A DNA stretch of 13,713 bases from Aquificota bacterium (GTDB taxonomy: Bacteria > Aquificota > Aquificia > Aquificales > Aquificaceae). Within the stretch, counting starts at the first letter, position 1; each line of letters opens with the position of its first letter. The stretch is taken from the NCBI GenBank assembly GCA_024280065.1, contig JAJRQX010000034.1:1-13713 (forward strand), read 5' to 3'. Both the position numbers and the translations under genes were made by a program. The notes under the pieces are model-generated. The model was given only the letters and a program-made list of their open reading frames with translations. It had not been told where the DNA came from and ran no database searches. Shown here piece by piece: positions 13,014 to 13,713 of the stretch.

Positions 13014-13713
13014 ATGCTCAGGATAACCGAGTTCGTCAGGTCAGCCCTTGAGGGTAGAGAACCCGGGTTCCCCGAGGGCATGATCCTTATATGGAACCTC
13101 ACAAACAGATGCAACCTGTACTGCAGGCACTGTTACTCCTCAGCAAACCTGGACGTCGATGGCGAGATCTCAAGGGAGGAGGCCCTCTCCCTTATACCCT
13201 CCCTCAGGAAGTTGGGGGTCAGGTTCGCGATCTTGTCGGGTGGGGAACCGCTTCTGAGGGAGGACCTTATTGAGATAGCCCTAAAACTCAGGTCTTACGG
13301 TATTAAGACCTACCTCTCCACCAACGGAACCCTAATAACTAAGGAAAACGTGAAAGAGATCGCGAGCTCTTTTGACTACGTCGGTATAAGCGTAGACGGA
13401 ACACCGAGAGTTCACGATACCTTCAGGGGCAGGGCTTCCTCCTTTGAGTCGGCGGTAAAAGCTCTGGAGATATGCCTCTCCGAAGGTGTAAGGACAGGTA
13501 TAAGGTTTACCCTGAGCGGTCCCACCATAGGTAGCCTCCCCTTCGTGCTCAGGCTGGCGCGACTGATGGGTATTCCCAAGGTTTATGTATCCCACTTGGT
13601 TTACGCAGGGAGGGGACTGAGGCTGACAGACGTAGAGAAGAGGGAGAGAAGGGCAGCGGTTGAGTTCATAGTGAGGACCGCAATTGACTGGGTTGAGAGG
13701 GGTGTTGAGACTG
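13014..13713 (+). CDS. nirJ: Heme d1 biosynthesis radical SAM protein NirJ (3' end outside window)
   Basis: The first 233 codons of a radical SAM protein; the frame is open to the window edge. The N-terminus (MLRITEFVRS, then LIWNLTNRCNLYCRHCYSS) is that of NirJ, with the cluster cysteines C33, C37, C40 and the SGGEP motif at 75-79. STNGTLI, YVGISVDG and VSHLVYAGRGLR also follow NirJ. NirJ acts on didecarboxysiroheme, removing propionate side chains on the way to heme d1. Its SPASM-like C-terminal cysteines would lie outside the window. A GGAGG site precedes the ATG, and the gene lies 27 bases after the c-d1-c gene in the same operon as nirS. Confidence 0.93.
   Translation, partial: MLRITEFVRSALEGREPGFPEGMILIWNLTNRCNLYCRHCYSSANLDVDGEISREEALSLIPSLRKLGVRFAILSGGEPLLREDLIEIALKLRSYGIKTYLSTNGTLITKENVKEIASSFDYVGISVDGTPRVHDTFRGRASSFESAVKALEICLSEGVRTGIRFTLSGPTIGSLPFVLRLARLMGIPKVYVSHLVYAGRGLRLTDVEKRERRAAVEFIVRTAIDWVERGVET

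Noticed and set aside
1..13713. CRISPR arrays, tRNA or rRNA genes, insertion sequences
   Set aside because: No spaced direct repeats, cloverleaf-type sequences, transposase frames or terminal inverted repeats were seen on reading either strand.

Overview
The window looks like part of a denitrification and nitric-oxide island from a thermophilic bacterium. An Aquificota (Aquificales-type) source is my best guess. The reasons are the heavy use of AGG/AGA and ATA codons, tightly packed and overlapping genes with strong GGAGGT-type ribosome sites inside operons, and the gene content (NirS, NirJ, a B-type heme-copper enzyme with SenC, an Rrf2 regulator). Bacterial rather than archaeal origin is favoured by SenC, Rrf2 and the NnrS-like protein. 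Species cannot be named from the sequence.

Layout. Positions 31-2231 (minus) hold a tandem-domain universal stress protein followed by a radical SAM/SPASM protein with a PCP-reductase-like tail. A further gene seems to start at the window edge. Only 23 bp separate the stress-protein gene from a divergent Rrf2-family regulator (2255-2692, plus), and that gap holds a perfect 15-bp palindrome. Converging on the regulator is a minus-strand operon (6292 to 2673): a cytochrome b / ferredoxin / MvhD-like fusion, a hemerythrin, and an NnrS-like membrane protein. Divergent from that operon is a plus-strand operon (6478-9648): a 57-aa single-helix subunit, a CuA subunit II, a ba3-like subunit I and a Sco/SenC protein. 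This order resembles the norSY-senC (sNOR) loci known from ammonia oxidisers. After a short promoter region comes nirS (cytochrome cd1 nitrite reductase), then a c-d1-c protein of the NirN/NirF type, then nirJ, which runs off the window end.

How it fits together. NirS would reduce nitrite to NO in the periplasm, using heme d1 made with the help of NirJ and the NirN/F-like protein. The heme-copper complex is probably a nitric oxide reductase: the active-site tyrosine found in oxygen reductases is a glutamine here. Hemerythrin, the NnrS-like protein and the Rrf2 regulator suit NO or iron-sulfur stress handling. The cytochrome b fusion has an unusual architecture, linking a quinone-type membrane b domain to cytoplasmic iron-sulfur domains and a periplasmic tail. 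Its role is unknown, but its gene shares a promoter region with the NO reductase candidate. A 19-bp motif occurs both in that divergent promoter region and upstream of nirS, which suggests joint control.

The most unusual points are the substituted residues in subunit I (Q239 for the tyrosine, K391 where a low-spin heme histidine is expected), the cytochrome b-Fe-S fusion, the NirN-plus-cytochrome-c fusion, and the shared operator candidate. No gene-free stretch exceeds 300 bases; the longest is 6293-6477. I see no tRNA, rRNA, CRISPR array or insertion sequence.
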